Shown in pieces: positions 7,757-15,359 of a DNA stretch of 32,654 nucleotides (positions are counted from its first letter, which is position 1; the number at the start of each line of letters is the position of its first letter). Origin of the DNA: an uncultured Bacteroidales bacterium (GTDB lineage Bacteria > Bacteroidota > Bacteroidia > Bacteroidales > UBA932); the NCBI GenBank assembly GCA_905235775.1, contig CAJOMY010000003.1, forward strand, positions 1-32,654. The letters are read 5' to 3'. The notes below the pieces were generated by a model that did no database searches, was not told the origin of the DNA, and was given only the letters and a program-made list of their open reading frames with translations. The position numbers and the translations under genes were made by a program.

Positions 7757-8611
7757 ATGAAACGGATTCTAACTTGTTGTCTGGTCCTGCTTCTTGCCAG
7801 CCTGGGAGCCCAGGCCCAGCGGGCCCGGTCGGAAAGCATCCGGCCGGCGTGGCTCAAAGCCCAGCCCGTCCCGTCCAACGGTACCTTCCATTATGTCGTG
7901 AAACAGGACTTCGCCGCCAGCCTTGAAGAGGCGCGGCGGAAATGCTTGAACGACCTGGTCTTGGAAAGCGGCTTGGAGGGAGGCATGGTGGTTGTGACCG
8001 ATATCAATTCCCGGGTTTCCGATGAAATGGTGTGGGAAAATGGCCGCCTGGTCAACCGGGGAGGCGACAGCTTCGACGCCACCACGCGGATGACGGGCAG
8101 CGAGCATACGCTGGCCGTCAAGAACATCGCCGAGTACTGGGAGCGCGACGCGACAGGCAACTATCATCTTTATAACCTGTTCGCGCGGTCCAATTCCGGG
8201 CAGACCGCCCGATTTGACGAAGTGGCGCTGACGACCCGATACGGCGCACGCGGTGTCTGGCGTTCGGCAATCGTCCCCGGTTGGGGTCAGATGTACAAGG
8301 GCTCCACCGGCAAGGGTATTGCCATGCTTGCCGGCGTGGTTGTATCCGCCGGAGGAATTGTTTTCTGCGAAAACGTCCGGAGTTCGTACATCAAGCAGAT
8401 GAACAACGCCATGCATGACGAATCCAAAGCCCGCTCCTATTATACGACAGCACAGAATTATGCGGTGTACCGGAATATCTGTATCGGTGCGTGTGCCGCG
8501 ATTTATCTTTATAGCCTGATTGATGCTGCCGTGGCTCCCGGAGGCACCAGGATTGTTCCGATAATCACCTCAGACGGGGGCGCCGGCCTTTCCTATCGGA
8601 CGAATTTTTAA
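7757..8611 (+). CDS. Exported protein with LPP20-like N-terminal and DUF5683-like C-terminal region
   Basis: The 284-aa protein has a signal peptide (MKRILTCCLVLLLASLGAQAQ). Residues ~25-155 begin RPAWLKAQPVPSNGTFHYVV and resemble the domain of the preceding gene product. Residues ~170-270 contain SAIVPGWGQMYKGSTGKG, the signature of DUF5683-type membrane regions, followed by two hydrophobic helices (around 192-208 and 240-258). It may be an envelope protein anchored in the inner membrane with a periplasmic N-domain. Biological role unknown. It lies 14 nt after one gene and 9 nt before the lipoprotein gene, so the three are probably translated from one mRNA. Confidence 0.75.
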   Translation: MKRILTCCLVLLLASLGAQAQRARSESIRPAWLKAQPVPSNGTFHYVVKQDFAASLEEARRKCLNDLVLESGLEGGMVVVTDINSRVSDEMVWENGRLVNRGGDSFDATTRMTGSEHTLAVKNIAEYWERDATGNYHLYNLFARSNSGQTARFDEVALTTRYGARGVWRSAIVPGWGQMYKGSTGKGIAMLAGVVVSAGGIVFCENVRSSYIKQMNNAMHDESKARSYYTTAQNYAVYRNICIGACAAIYLYSLIDAAVAPGGTRIVPIITSDGGAGLSYRTNF

Positions 8612-8620
8612 GTTGTTACC

Positions 8621-10201
8621 ATGATGAAACTGAGACCTTTTCTTGCCGCCGCCGCGGCGATGCTGTTTTTATTCGGATGTAAACCCATCGGAGAAGAGCC
8701 GGATTTCAAGGGGAATATCGCCGGGACGGTGTATTCCGCCGGCACGCCGCTTTCCGGCGTGAATGTCGTATTGTCCCCCGGGGGCAATTCGTTTGTGACC
8801 AAGGCGGACGGCTCCTATCTGTTTTCGTCCCTGTCGCCGGGGCAGTACACGGTGTCGTTCTCCCTTCAGGGATACAAAGGGCAGACGAAGACGTTCAACG
8901 TGACGGCAGGGTCCACGACGACCGGGGATGTGACCCTGGAGAAGGATGCCGAGGTCCTGTCTGTGGACAAAACGGTCCTGGATTTCGGCACAGGAACGAC
9001 ATCCCTTTCCTTTGTCCTCACCAACAAAGGGGCGGGCAGCGTGTCTTGGAGTATCGATGTAAACAAGAAGCCGGACTGGCTGACTGTTTCCAAGACAAGT
9101 GGCTCCCTGCAGATGAACGGGACCGCGTCCATTTCGATAGAGGTGGACCGTTCGAAGGTGAGTCTGTCGTCCACCACGGATTCCTGGACGCTGGGAGTCA
9201 GCGCCGATACAGGCCAGAGCGTTTCCGTCAAGATAGAAGTGACTGCCGGCGTCCCTGCCACCCTCACGACCGTTCTGGTCAAGCGGGGGCCGCACGAACT
9301 GAGCATCAAGTGTACGCCCTCCGAGAATACCAGCAAATATGGTGTCCTGCTCAGCAAGAATAACGGTTTCACGCAAGAGCAGCTCATAGATAGAGCAGCA
9401 TACTACACAAAAGAGACAACGATCACCGGATATAATCTGGATGCGGATACGCGTTACACCTTTTATTACATCACCTATAATGAATTCGGACAGTGTGCGG
9501 AGATGGTCAAACAAGGCGCACAGACCGCAGCGGAAGAGAATGAGCCGGCGCCCAAGACGGTGGCTGATTTCATCGGAACGTGGAATATGACCGGCTACGA
9601 CTGGGAAGCCGAAGAGGAAGGATCCTGGTCCGGGTTGGAGATATCCACCTTTACGGAAGACGGAGAAGAATGGGTCAAGGTGTCCAGGTGGGAGGAGCAG
9701 AATTTCTTAAATGCCTTTGGACGTTTCAACGCAGACCGGCAGTGCATCGACCTGTACTCCGGTTATGGTTCCGGTTCCTTCCACTTTAATTCCGCTCCGG
9801 ATGTCAGCTATCGGGCATACTTTTACCCGGTGTATGTGGAAGACGAGGAAAACGCATATTACATCGTGGACGGCAAAGGTCCGGATGACGGGGCGATCGC
9901 TTCGCTTGTCATGGCCGAAGACGGCACACTTTCCCTGACGGGCGCGGCTGACAAGGATTCGCAAGGCCATTATGCCAATGCGTATATGTTCGAATACTAT
10001 AATCTGGAGACCGAGGCTTATGGTGGACACTTCAACATCAAAACGCAGGTCAGGATGACCCGCGCCTCGGCGACTTCCGCCGCCCCTGCGGCCAAACCGG
10101 CTTCCGCCGGGAGACCCGGACCCGCCAGGCCGGCCCGGGTCGGGACAAAGCTTTCGACCGGGCAGGAAGCCGCAATCCTGCAGGCAGTGGAGAATAACTG
10201 A
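8621..10201 (+). CDS. Multidomain lipoprotein: CarboxypepD_reg-like, BACON-like, FN3-like and C-terminal beta domain
   Basis: The 526-aa protein has a lipobox (LFLFGC, Cys20), predicting outer-membrane anchoring. Residues ~30-93 form a carboxypeptidase regulatory-like fold (GTVYSAGTPLSGVNVVLSPG). Residues ~95-210 resemble a BACON/Ig-like domain (PDWLTVSKTSGSL). Residues ~212-300 look FN3-like. Residues ~308-490 form a beta-rich domain starting VADFIGTWNMTGYDW, a pattern common at the ends of Bacteroidales lipoproteins. The tail is Ala/Pro-rich (SAAPAAKPASAGRPGPARPA), possibly a flexible linker. No catalytic motif was found, so a binding or scaffold role is likely. MM at the start leaves 8621 or 8624 possible. 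A shared terminator follows. Confidence 0.8.
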   Translation: MMKLRPFLAAAAAMLFLFGCKPIGEEPDFKGNIAGTVYSAGTPLSGVNVVLSPGGNSFVTKADGSYLFSSLSPGQYTVSFSLQGYKGQTKTFNVTAGSTTTGDVTLEKDAEVLSVDKTVLDFGTGTTSLSFVLTNKGAGSVSWSIDVNKKPDWLTVSKTSGSLQMNGTASISIEVDRSKVSLSSTTDSWTLGVSADTGQSVSVKIEVTAGVPATLTTVLVKRGPHELSIKCTPSENTSKYGVLLSKNNGFTQEQLIDRAAYYTKETTITGYNLDADTRYTFYYITYNEFGQCAEMVKQGAQTAAEENEPAPKTVADFIGTWNMTGYDWEAEEEGSWSGLEISTFTEDGEEWVKVSRWEEQNFLNAFGRFNADRQCIDLYSGYGSGSFHFNSAPDVSYRAYFYPVYVEDEENAYYIVDGKGPDDGAIASLVMAEDGTLSLTGAADKDSQGHYANAYMFEYYNLETEAYGGHFNIKTQVRMTRASATSAAPAAKPASAGRPGPARPARVGTKLSTGQEAAILQAVENN

Positions 10202-10203
10202 AA

Positions 10204-10236
10204 AAAGAAGGCGACCATTTTGGGGTCGCCTTCTTT
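10204..10236. terminator. Bidirectional intrinsic terminator
   Basis: A perfect 13-bp stem (10204-10216 with 10224-10236) with a 7-nt loop is flanked by AAAAAA on the left and GGTTTT on the right. The minus-strand transcript therefore ends in a U-run after the GH43 gene, and the plus-strand transcript ends after the lipoprotein gene. The two genes are convergent. Confidence 0.85.
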
Positions 10237-10259
10237 GGTTTTAGTACAGTTATTATTGT

Positions 10260-11258
10260 TTAGTCATCGAGGCCTTCGATGGTCTCGATGGTGCCGTCTT
10301 CGCGGTAGGTCAGTTCGCAGACCTTGAGGCTGCGCAGGCGGTTGATGCCCTTGGAGGGGACGCTGTCGTGGTGGAAGAGCCACCACTTGCCGCCATACTC
10401 CACGATGGAGTGGTGGGTGGTCCAGCCGTACACCGGCGTGAGGATGACGCCCTTGTAGGTGAAGGGGCCGTACGGATTGTCGCCGATGGCGTAGCAAATC
10501 TTGTGCGTGTCGCCGGTGGAGTAGCTGAAATAGTACTTTCCGTTGTATTTGTGCATCCAGCTGGCTTCGAAGAAGCGGCGCTCGTTGTCCTCCACCTTGA
10601 CCGGGGTGCCGTCCCCGTCCAGGAGGACGACCGGTTTCGGCTCCTCGGCGAACTGGAGCATGTCCTTGCCGAGCTTGACGACGCGGGCCGGAATGGCCGG
10701 CTGGCCGTCGGCGGGGTAGGAGGTGCCGTTGTCTTTGGCGAGGTTGTCCTCGTAGCGCTGGAGCTGGCCGCCCCAGATGCCGCCGAAGTACATGTAGTAC
10801 TCGTCGTCGGCGTCGTCGTGCAGGATGGCGTAGTCGATCGAGTAGCTGCCGCGGACCGGGTCTGGCTGGGCCTTGAACGGGCCGGTCGGGCTGTCGGAGA
10901 TGGCGACGCCGCAGCGGAAGATGTCAGTCTTGTCCTTGGCGGGGAAGTACATGTAGTACTTGCCGTCGCGGCCTTTGACGACCTCGTTGTCCCACAGCTG
11001 GCGGCGGGCCCAGGGAATGTTCTTGATGTCGAGGGCGACGCCATGGTCCTTGATCGGGGAAGTCATCGGATCCGGGCCTTCCAGGGACAGGACGTGGTAG
11101 TCCTTCATGTCATATTCGCTGCCGAAGTCGTCGTCCGGAGCGGCGGACTCCCAGTCATGGGAGGGGTAGATGTAGAGCTTGCCGTCGAACACGTGCACGG
11201 ACGGATCCGCCATGTAGTCGGCGGGGAGGAGGTAGCGTTTCTGAACTTTCTTTGCCAT
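10260..11258 (-). CDS. Cytoplasmic GH43 xylosidase/arabinofuranosidase
   Basis: The 332-aa enzyme is closely similar from memory to the Bacteroides ovatus xylosidase/arabinosidase Xsa (GH43 subfamily 1). Both share PxDYMADPxVHVFDGKLYIY and RRFFEASWMHKYNGKYYFSY. The five-bladed propeller catalytic set is visible: base Asp18, pKa-modulating Asp142 and acid Glu231. The residue after Asp142 is Tyr where Pro is usual (SIDYAI versus SIDPAV). There is no signal peptide, so it should cleave xylo- or arabinoxylo-oligosaccharides inside the cell. It is 13 nt downstream of the sugar-transporter gene, an obvious uptake-plus-hydrolysis operon. Confidence 0.93.
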   Translation of the reverse strand: MAKKVQKRYLLPADYMADPSVHVFDGKLYIYPSHDWESAAPDDDFGSEYDMKDYHVLSLEGPDPMTSPIKDHGVALDIKNIPWARRQLWDNEVVKGRDGKYYMYFPAKDKTDIFRCGVAISDSPTGPFKAQPDPVRGSYSIDYAILHDDADDEYYMYFGGIWGGQLQRYEDNLAKDNGTSYPADGQPAIPARVVKLGKDMLQFAEEPKPVVLLDGDGTPVKVEDNERRFFEASWMHKYNGKYYFSYSTGDTHKICYAIGDNPYGPFTYKGVILTPVYGWTTHHSIVEYGGKWWLFHHDSVPSKGINRLRSLKVCELTYREDGTIETIEGLDD

Positions 11259-11271
11259 AACTTATTGGTTA

Positions 11272-12720
11272 TTATGCGTTAAGGTGTCTTGCTTCGATGG
11301 CCTGGTTGATCTCGTCCATCTTCTCGTCGCTGAGTTCATACTTGCTGATGATCCAGATGGCGAGCAGGAGCAGGATGGCGGGGATCACGCAGACCAGCCA
11401 GAGGATGCCCTGCAGGGCCAGCGGCGTCTGCGTGGCTGCTTCGGCGTTGAAGCCGACCCAGGCGAGCACGAGTCCCGGAACCACGCCGCCGAGAGCCATG
11501 CCGGCCTTGAAGAAGATGCCGGTCAGGGCGTTGACGATGCCGGCGATGCGCTTGCCGGAGGTATATTCACCGTAGGCGATGACTTCGGGGACGAGGGCCC
11601 ACATGTAGCCGGTGGCGGTGATGATGCCGGTGGACTTCACGAACTGGGCGATGCACAGCAGCACGAAGTTGCTCTTGGTGGCCGGGATGGACACGAAGGT
11701 GTACATCAGGGCCATGCCCACGACGGCGACGCCGAGGAAGAGGTAGAACATGCCTTTCTTGCCGATCTTGCGCTTGATGGCGGGCACGAGCGGCATGAAG
11801 ATGAAGGCCGGGATGGTGCCGAGCCACATGAACAGGGTGGTCAGCAGCGGGGTGGCCTCGACGTTGTAGCTCATGAAGTAGGCGTCGGCAGCGTTGCTCA
11901 CGCTCATCATCGCGAAGGCGGTGATGAAGAAGAAAGCCACGACGCGCAGCGGCTTATTGCGGCCGAACTCCATCCACAGGTCGCTGACCTTGACGTTGGC
12001 GGACTCCTTGGCGTCCATGACGATCTTCTCCTTGCACTGCGTGAAGCAGAAGACCAGCAGGGCGAGGCCGACGGCGGCGAAGATGGCGTAGGTGATGAAC
12101 CAAGCGCTGCCGGCTTCCGGGGTGTTGTACACGGCGACGGACTTGCCGGTCGCGGGGTCCAGGACCTTCGGGGCGAAGATGGCGATGATGATCGGCAGGG
12201 ACTTCACGCAGAGGGCGCCGAGGTTGGCCATGAACATGCGCGTGGAGGTCAGGATGGTGATCTCTTCGGTGTCGCGGGTCAGGGAGGCGTTCAGCGCGCC
12301 GTACGGGACATTCACGAGGGTGTAGCACATGGACATGCCGACGTAGGTGACGTAGGCGTAGATCAGCTTCACGGTGTCGGACGAGGCGGCCAGTCCGTTC
12401 CAGAAGCACAGGATGGCCAGACCCACCAGCGGAATGCCGCCCAGAATGAGCCAGGAGCGGTATTTACCCCACTTCGGGTTGCCTTTGTCGACGATGGTGC
12501 CGACCACCGGGTCCCAGAGCACGTCCACGAGGCGCACGACCAGGAACATCAGGGCGGCGGGACCGGGCTTGAGCCCGAAAACGTTGGTGTAGAAGAAGAG
12601 AAGCCAGATGCTGACGGTCTGATAGATGAGGTTCTGCGCCATGTCGCCGGCGCCGAATCCGATGCGCTGCATCCAGCTCAGTTTGTAGAAGCCCTTGGCT
12701 TCGTTGGGATTGTTGGCCAT
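11272..12720 (-). CDS. GPH-family (MelB/XynT-like) MFS sugar transporter
   Basis: The 482-aa inner-membrane protein has about twelve hydrophobic segments. The GPH-family signature is present in RLVDVLWDPVVGTIVDKGNP followed by KWGKYRSW. Members are cation symporters for glycosides, pentosides and hexuronides. Pairing with a cytoplasmic GH43 makes xylobiose, small xylo-oligosaccharides or aldobiouronic acids the likely cargo; the substrate is inferred. It has its own -7 element at 12756-12763 and is the first gene of a two-gene operon. Confidence 0.9.
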   Translation of the reverse strand: MANNPNEAKGFYKLSWMQRIGFGAGDMAQNLIYQTVSIWLLFFYTNVFGLKPGPAALMFLVVRLVDVLWDPVVGTIVDKGNPKWGKYRSWLILGGIPLVGLAILCFWNGLAASSDTVKLIYAYVTYVGMSMCYTLVNVPYGALNASLTRDTEEITILTSTRMFMANLGALCVKSLPIIIAIFAPKVLDPATGKSVAVYNTPEAGSAWFITYAIFAAVGLALLVFCFTQCKEKIVMDAKESANVKVSDLWMEFGRNKPLRVVAFFFITAFAMMSVSNAADAYFMSYNVEATPLLTTLFMWLGTIPAFIFMPLVPAIKRKIGKKGMFYLFLGVAVVGMALMYTFVSIPATKSNFVLLCIAQFVKSTGIITATGYMWALVPEVIAYGEYTSGKRIAGIVNALTGIFFKAGMALGGVVPGLVLAWVGFNAEAATQTPLALQGILWLVCVIPAILLLLAIWIISKYELSDEKMDEINQAIEARHLNA

Positions 12721-12755
12721 AGGTTATTGTTTTGAATACGTATTATCGAGTCTAA

Positions 12756-12763
12756 CAAATATA
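12756..12763 (-). promoter_or_regulatory. -7 element for the transporter-GH43 operon
   Basis: The minus strand reads TATATTTG, a perfect TAnnTTTG, 35 nt before ATG 12720. No TTTG -33 box is visible, which would suit activator dependence. Confidence 0.6.
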
Positions 12764-12818
12764 GGAATAATCCGGAACATTGTGTCCCGGATTCCATCCA
12801 AAAAGCACCAAGAATCCG

Positions 12819-15356
12819 TCATTCGGCGGCGCGGACGGCCGCGGACTCTTCCCCGAAGAGGAATTGCGGGGTGTAGCCGCCGTAGTCGACCACGATTTTC
12901 TCAAACACGATGCCCGGGTCCAGCGGGCGCAGCGAGAGGGTTGCCCAGCCGCCCCGTGCAGGCAGTTCGGACACGGTCTCGACCACGCGGCGCGCCACGG
13001 TCGGGTAGTAGACGGAGTAGATGTTGGCCGGGTCTTCGTTGAGGCGTTCGTTGAAGAACTGCACCTGCGAGGCGCCGTCCAGCTCGACTTCATAGCGGTG
13101 GCCGCTGTTGTTGAAGGCCAGGGTGGACTTGGTCACGACGTGCACCTTCACGGATGTCGTACCCTCCGGCAGTTGCACGCGGTAGCGCAGGACGCCGCCG
13201 TCCGTCGCCACGGTGTAGGGCATGAGTGCGACGCCGCTGAGGGTGCGGCCCATGTGCGGAATGACGGTCCAGGCCGCGTCCGCAGCGCTCTCCGCCGCGA
13301 ACCAGTGCTCCGCTTCGATGGCGGTATAGCCGTGCGGGTCGGACCCGAAGGAGAATCCGCCCGGGGCCGCATCGCCGATGCGGCGGATCTCCGGCAGGCG
13401 GTCGGCGGGGAAGTTGTCGTTCCAGCTGCGGTAGCCGATGTGCTTCTGGGTCATCATGCCGTTCCACTTGCCGCCGGACATCTCCTGGTTGTACTGCCGC
13501 ATCAGGAAGGCATCGCGCGCGAAGCATTTCTCCACGAGGTCCGCCCAGCGGTCTGCGGCCGGGTCGCCCTTGGCATGGAGGTCATGGTTCATCGCCTGCG
13601 CGTAGTACATCTCATAAAGGTTGGAGAGGGCCTGCACCGGGAAGAGGACAAGCTGCCGGTAACTGTCGCGGCGGGCGGGGTCGAGCGAGAGGAACTGCCG
13701 CAGGGCCTCGGCCTCGAGGCGGGCGAAGTCGTCGCTGACGCGCTTGAATTCGCCGGAGGCGAGGTCGTAGGTGGTGCGGTCCATCATTTCGGCCGTGGTG
13801 CGGCCGCTGTACTTGCAGTAGAGGTTGAGGATGCGCGCCGCCTCGTCGGCCTGGTCTTCGCCGAAGGCTGCGGCGCAGAAGGCGCGGGTGTGCTCCTGAA
13901 GCCTGTCCACGGTGAAGGTCTCCGGGCGGCGGGCCATGGCCAGGAAGAGGTCGATCGGGTATTCCATCGGCTTGAGGTCGCCGACATTCAGCACCCAGAG
14001 CCGGTCCACCCCGTAGGCCCAGGTCAGCTGGAGCTGCTCCCACATGTTCTGGATCGGCGTGACGTTCAGCCACTTGGAGTTGCGCGGGGCGCCCACGTAG
14101 TCCACGTGGTAATAGATGCCCCAGCCGCCCTTGCGCTTGCGTTCCTCTGCGGTCGGAAGCTTGCGCACGTCGCCCCAGTTGTCGTCGCTCAGCAGGATGG
14201 TCACGTCGTCGGGCACGCGCAGCCCCAGGTCGTAGTACTGCTGGACCTCTTTGTAGAGGGCCCAGACCTGCGGCCGCTGCTCCGCGGGCTTCCCGGTGAT
14301 CTTACGGATGATCTGGCGCTGGTTCTTGATGATGGTCTCGAGGAGTTTGATGTACCTCGCCTCTTCGCCTTCCTTGGCCATGGCGGCGTCGCCGTCGCCC
14401 CGCATGCCGATGGTGATCAGATCCTCCGTATCCTTGGCGCGCTCCACGCCTTCGGTGAAGAATCGGTCCAGGACCTTGCGGTTGGTCGTATAGTCCCAGG
14501 GGCCGTCGGCGCCGCGCCGGCGGACCCATTCCTGATGGTTGCGCGCCATGGGTTCATGGTGCGAGGTGCCCATGATGATGCCCATATCGTCGGCCGTCCG
14601 GCTGTTCTCCGGGTCGTCGGCATAGAAGGCCCAGTCCCACATGGCGGGCCAGAGGAAGTTGGCGCGCAGGCGGAGCAGAAGCTCGAACACGCGGGCATAG
14701 AAGCGGTGGTCGCCGTAGTCCGTGCCGTAGGTGTTCTTGACCCAGCCGGTCAGGCAGGGGGCCTCGTCGTTGAGGAAGATGCCGCGGTAGCGCACGGCCG
14801 GGGAGGCGACGGAGTAGGTGCCGGGGGCCATCGAGAGGTCCTCACGGTACTCCACGGCCACGTCGGCCCAGTCGTACCAGGGCGAAACGCCGATCTGCTC
14901 GGAGATCTCGTAAATGCCGTAGATGGTGCCGCGCATGTCGGCGCCGACGATGACGAGCGCGTCGTCATAGCCCGGGACGGCGCTGCCGAGCGTCTGGATG
15001 AAGTAGCTCTCGAACTGCCCCTTCAGGGGGGAGGGGTCGATCAGCCCCCGGGCGGCGAGGGCGCGGACGAGCGGGCTGTCCACGCTGCCGGCGAGGATGG
15101 CGCGCGGGCCGGCATCCGGGGCGACCGAGCCGCAGACGCGGCCGAAATCGGCCCGGAGGTTCCCGGCGGCGATCTGGATGCCCTTCGCGTCGGCGGGGTC
15201 GGTGACCACGGCGGCGGGGACGCCCCGTTCAATCAGGGAAAAACGGCCCGGGGCCGTGCGGGTTTCGGTGATGCCGGGGTGGTCGATGGCGCCGGCGGAC
15301 AGGCAGATCAGCATCGGGGCTGCCAGCAGGAGGGTTCGTTTCAGGATATTCATCAT
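12819..15356 (-). CDS. GH115 alpha-glucuronidase
   Basis: The 845-aa enzyme has an N-terminal signal peptide ending near AGAID. GH115 enzymes remove (4-O-methyl-)glucuronic acid from internal and terminal xylose units of glucuronoxylan. Family features include DALVIVGADMRGTIYGIYEI, the RGIFLNDEAPCLTGW segment with MWDWAF nearby, MGTSHHEPMARN and DDNWG at residues 391-395. The C-terminal ~150 residues form a beta-sandwich domain starting around GYTAIEAEHW. Length is normal. The catalytic acid is not assigned because I cannot align to the solved structures here. The gene starts 3 nt after the HTCS stop, so it is probably cotranscribed with its regulator. Confidence 0.95.
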   Translation of the reverse strand: MMNILKRTLLLAAPMLICLSAGAIDHPGITETRTAPGRFSLIERGVPAAVVTDPADAKGIQIAAGNLRADFGRVCGSVAPDAGPRAILAGSVDSPLVRALAARGLIDPSPLKGQFESYFIQTLGSAVPGYDDALVIVGADMRGTIYGIYEISEQIGVSPWYDWADVAVEYREDLSMAPGTYSVASPAVRYRGIFLNDEAPCLTGWVKNTYGTDYGDHRFYARVFELLLRLRANFLWPAMWDWAFYADDPENSRTADDMGIIMGTSHHEPMARNHQEWVRRRGADGPWDYTTNRKVLDRFFTEGVERAKDTEDLITIGMRGDGDAAMAKEGEEARYIKLLETIIKNQRQIIRKITGKPAEQRPQVWALYKEVQQYYDLGLRVPDDVTILLSDDNWGDVRKLPTAEERKRKGGWGIYYHVDYVGAPRNSKWLNVTPIQNMWEQLQLTWAYGVDRLWVLNVGDLKPMEYPIDLFLAMARRPETFTVDRLQEHTRAFCAAAFGEDQADEAARILNLYCKYSGRTTAEMMDRTTYDLASGEFKRVSDDFARLEAEALRQFLSLDPARRDSYRQLVLFPVQALSNLYEMYYAQAMNHDLHAKGDPAADRWADLVEKCFARDAFLMRQYNQEMSGGKWNGMMTQKHIGYRSWNDNFPADRLPEIRRIGDAAPGGFSFGSDPHGYTAIEAEHWFAAESAADAAWTVIPHMGRTLSGVALMPYTVATDGGVLRYRVQLPEGTTSVKVHVVTKSTLAFNNSGHRYEVELDGASQVQFFNERLNEDPANIYSVYYPTVARRVVETVSELPARGGWATLSLRPLDPGIVFEKIVVDYGGYTPQFLFGEESAAVRAAE

Positions 15357-15359
15357 GGT

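Noticed and set aside
10835-10841. Inactive GH43 because Pro after the pKa-modulating Asp is Tyr (SIDYAI)
   Set aside because: All three acidic catalytic residues are present and the rest of the active-site strands are well conserved, so the change alone does not indicate loss of activity.
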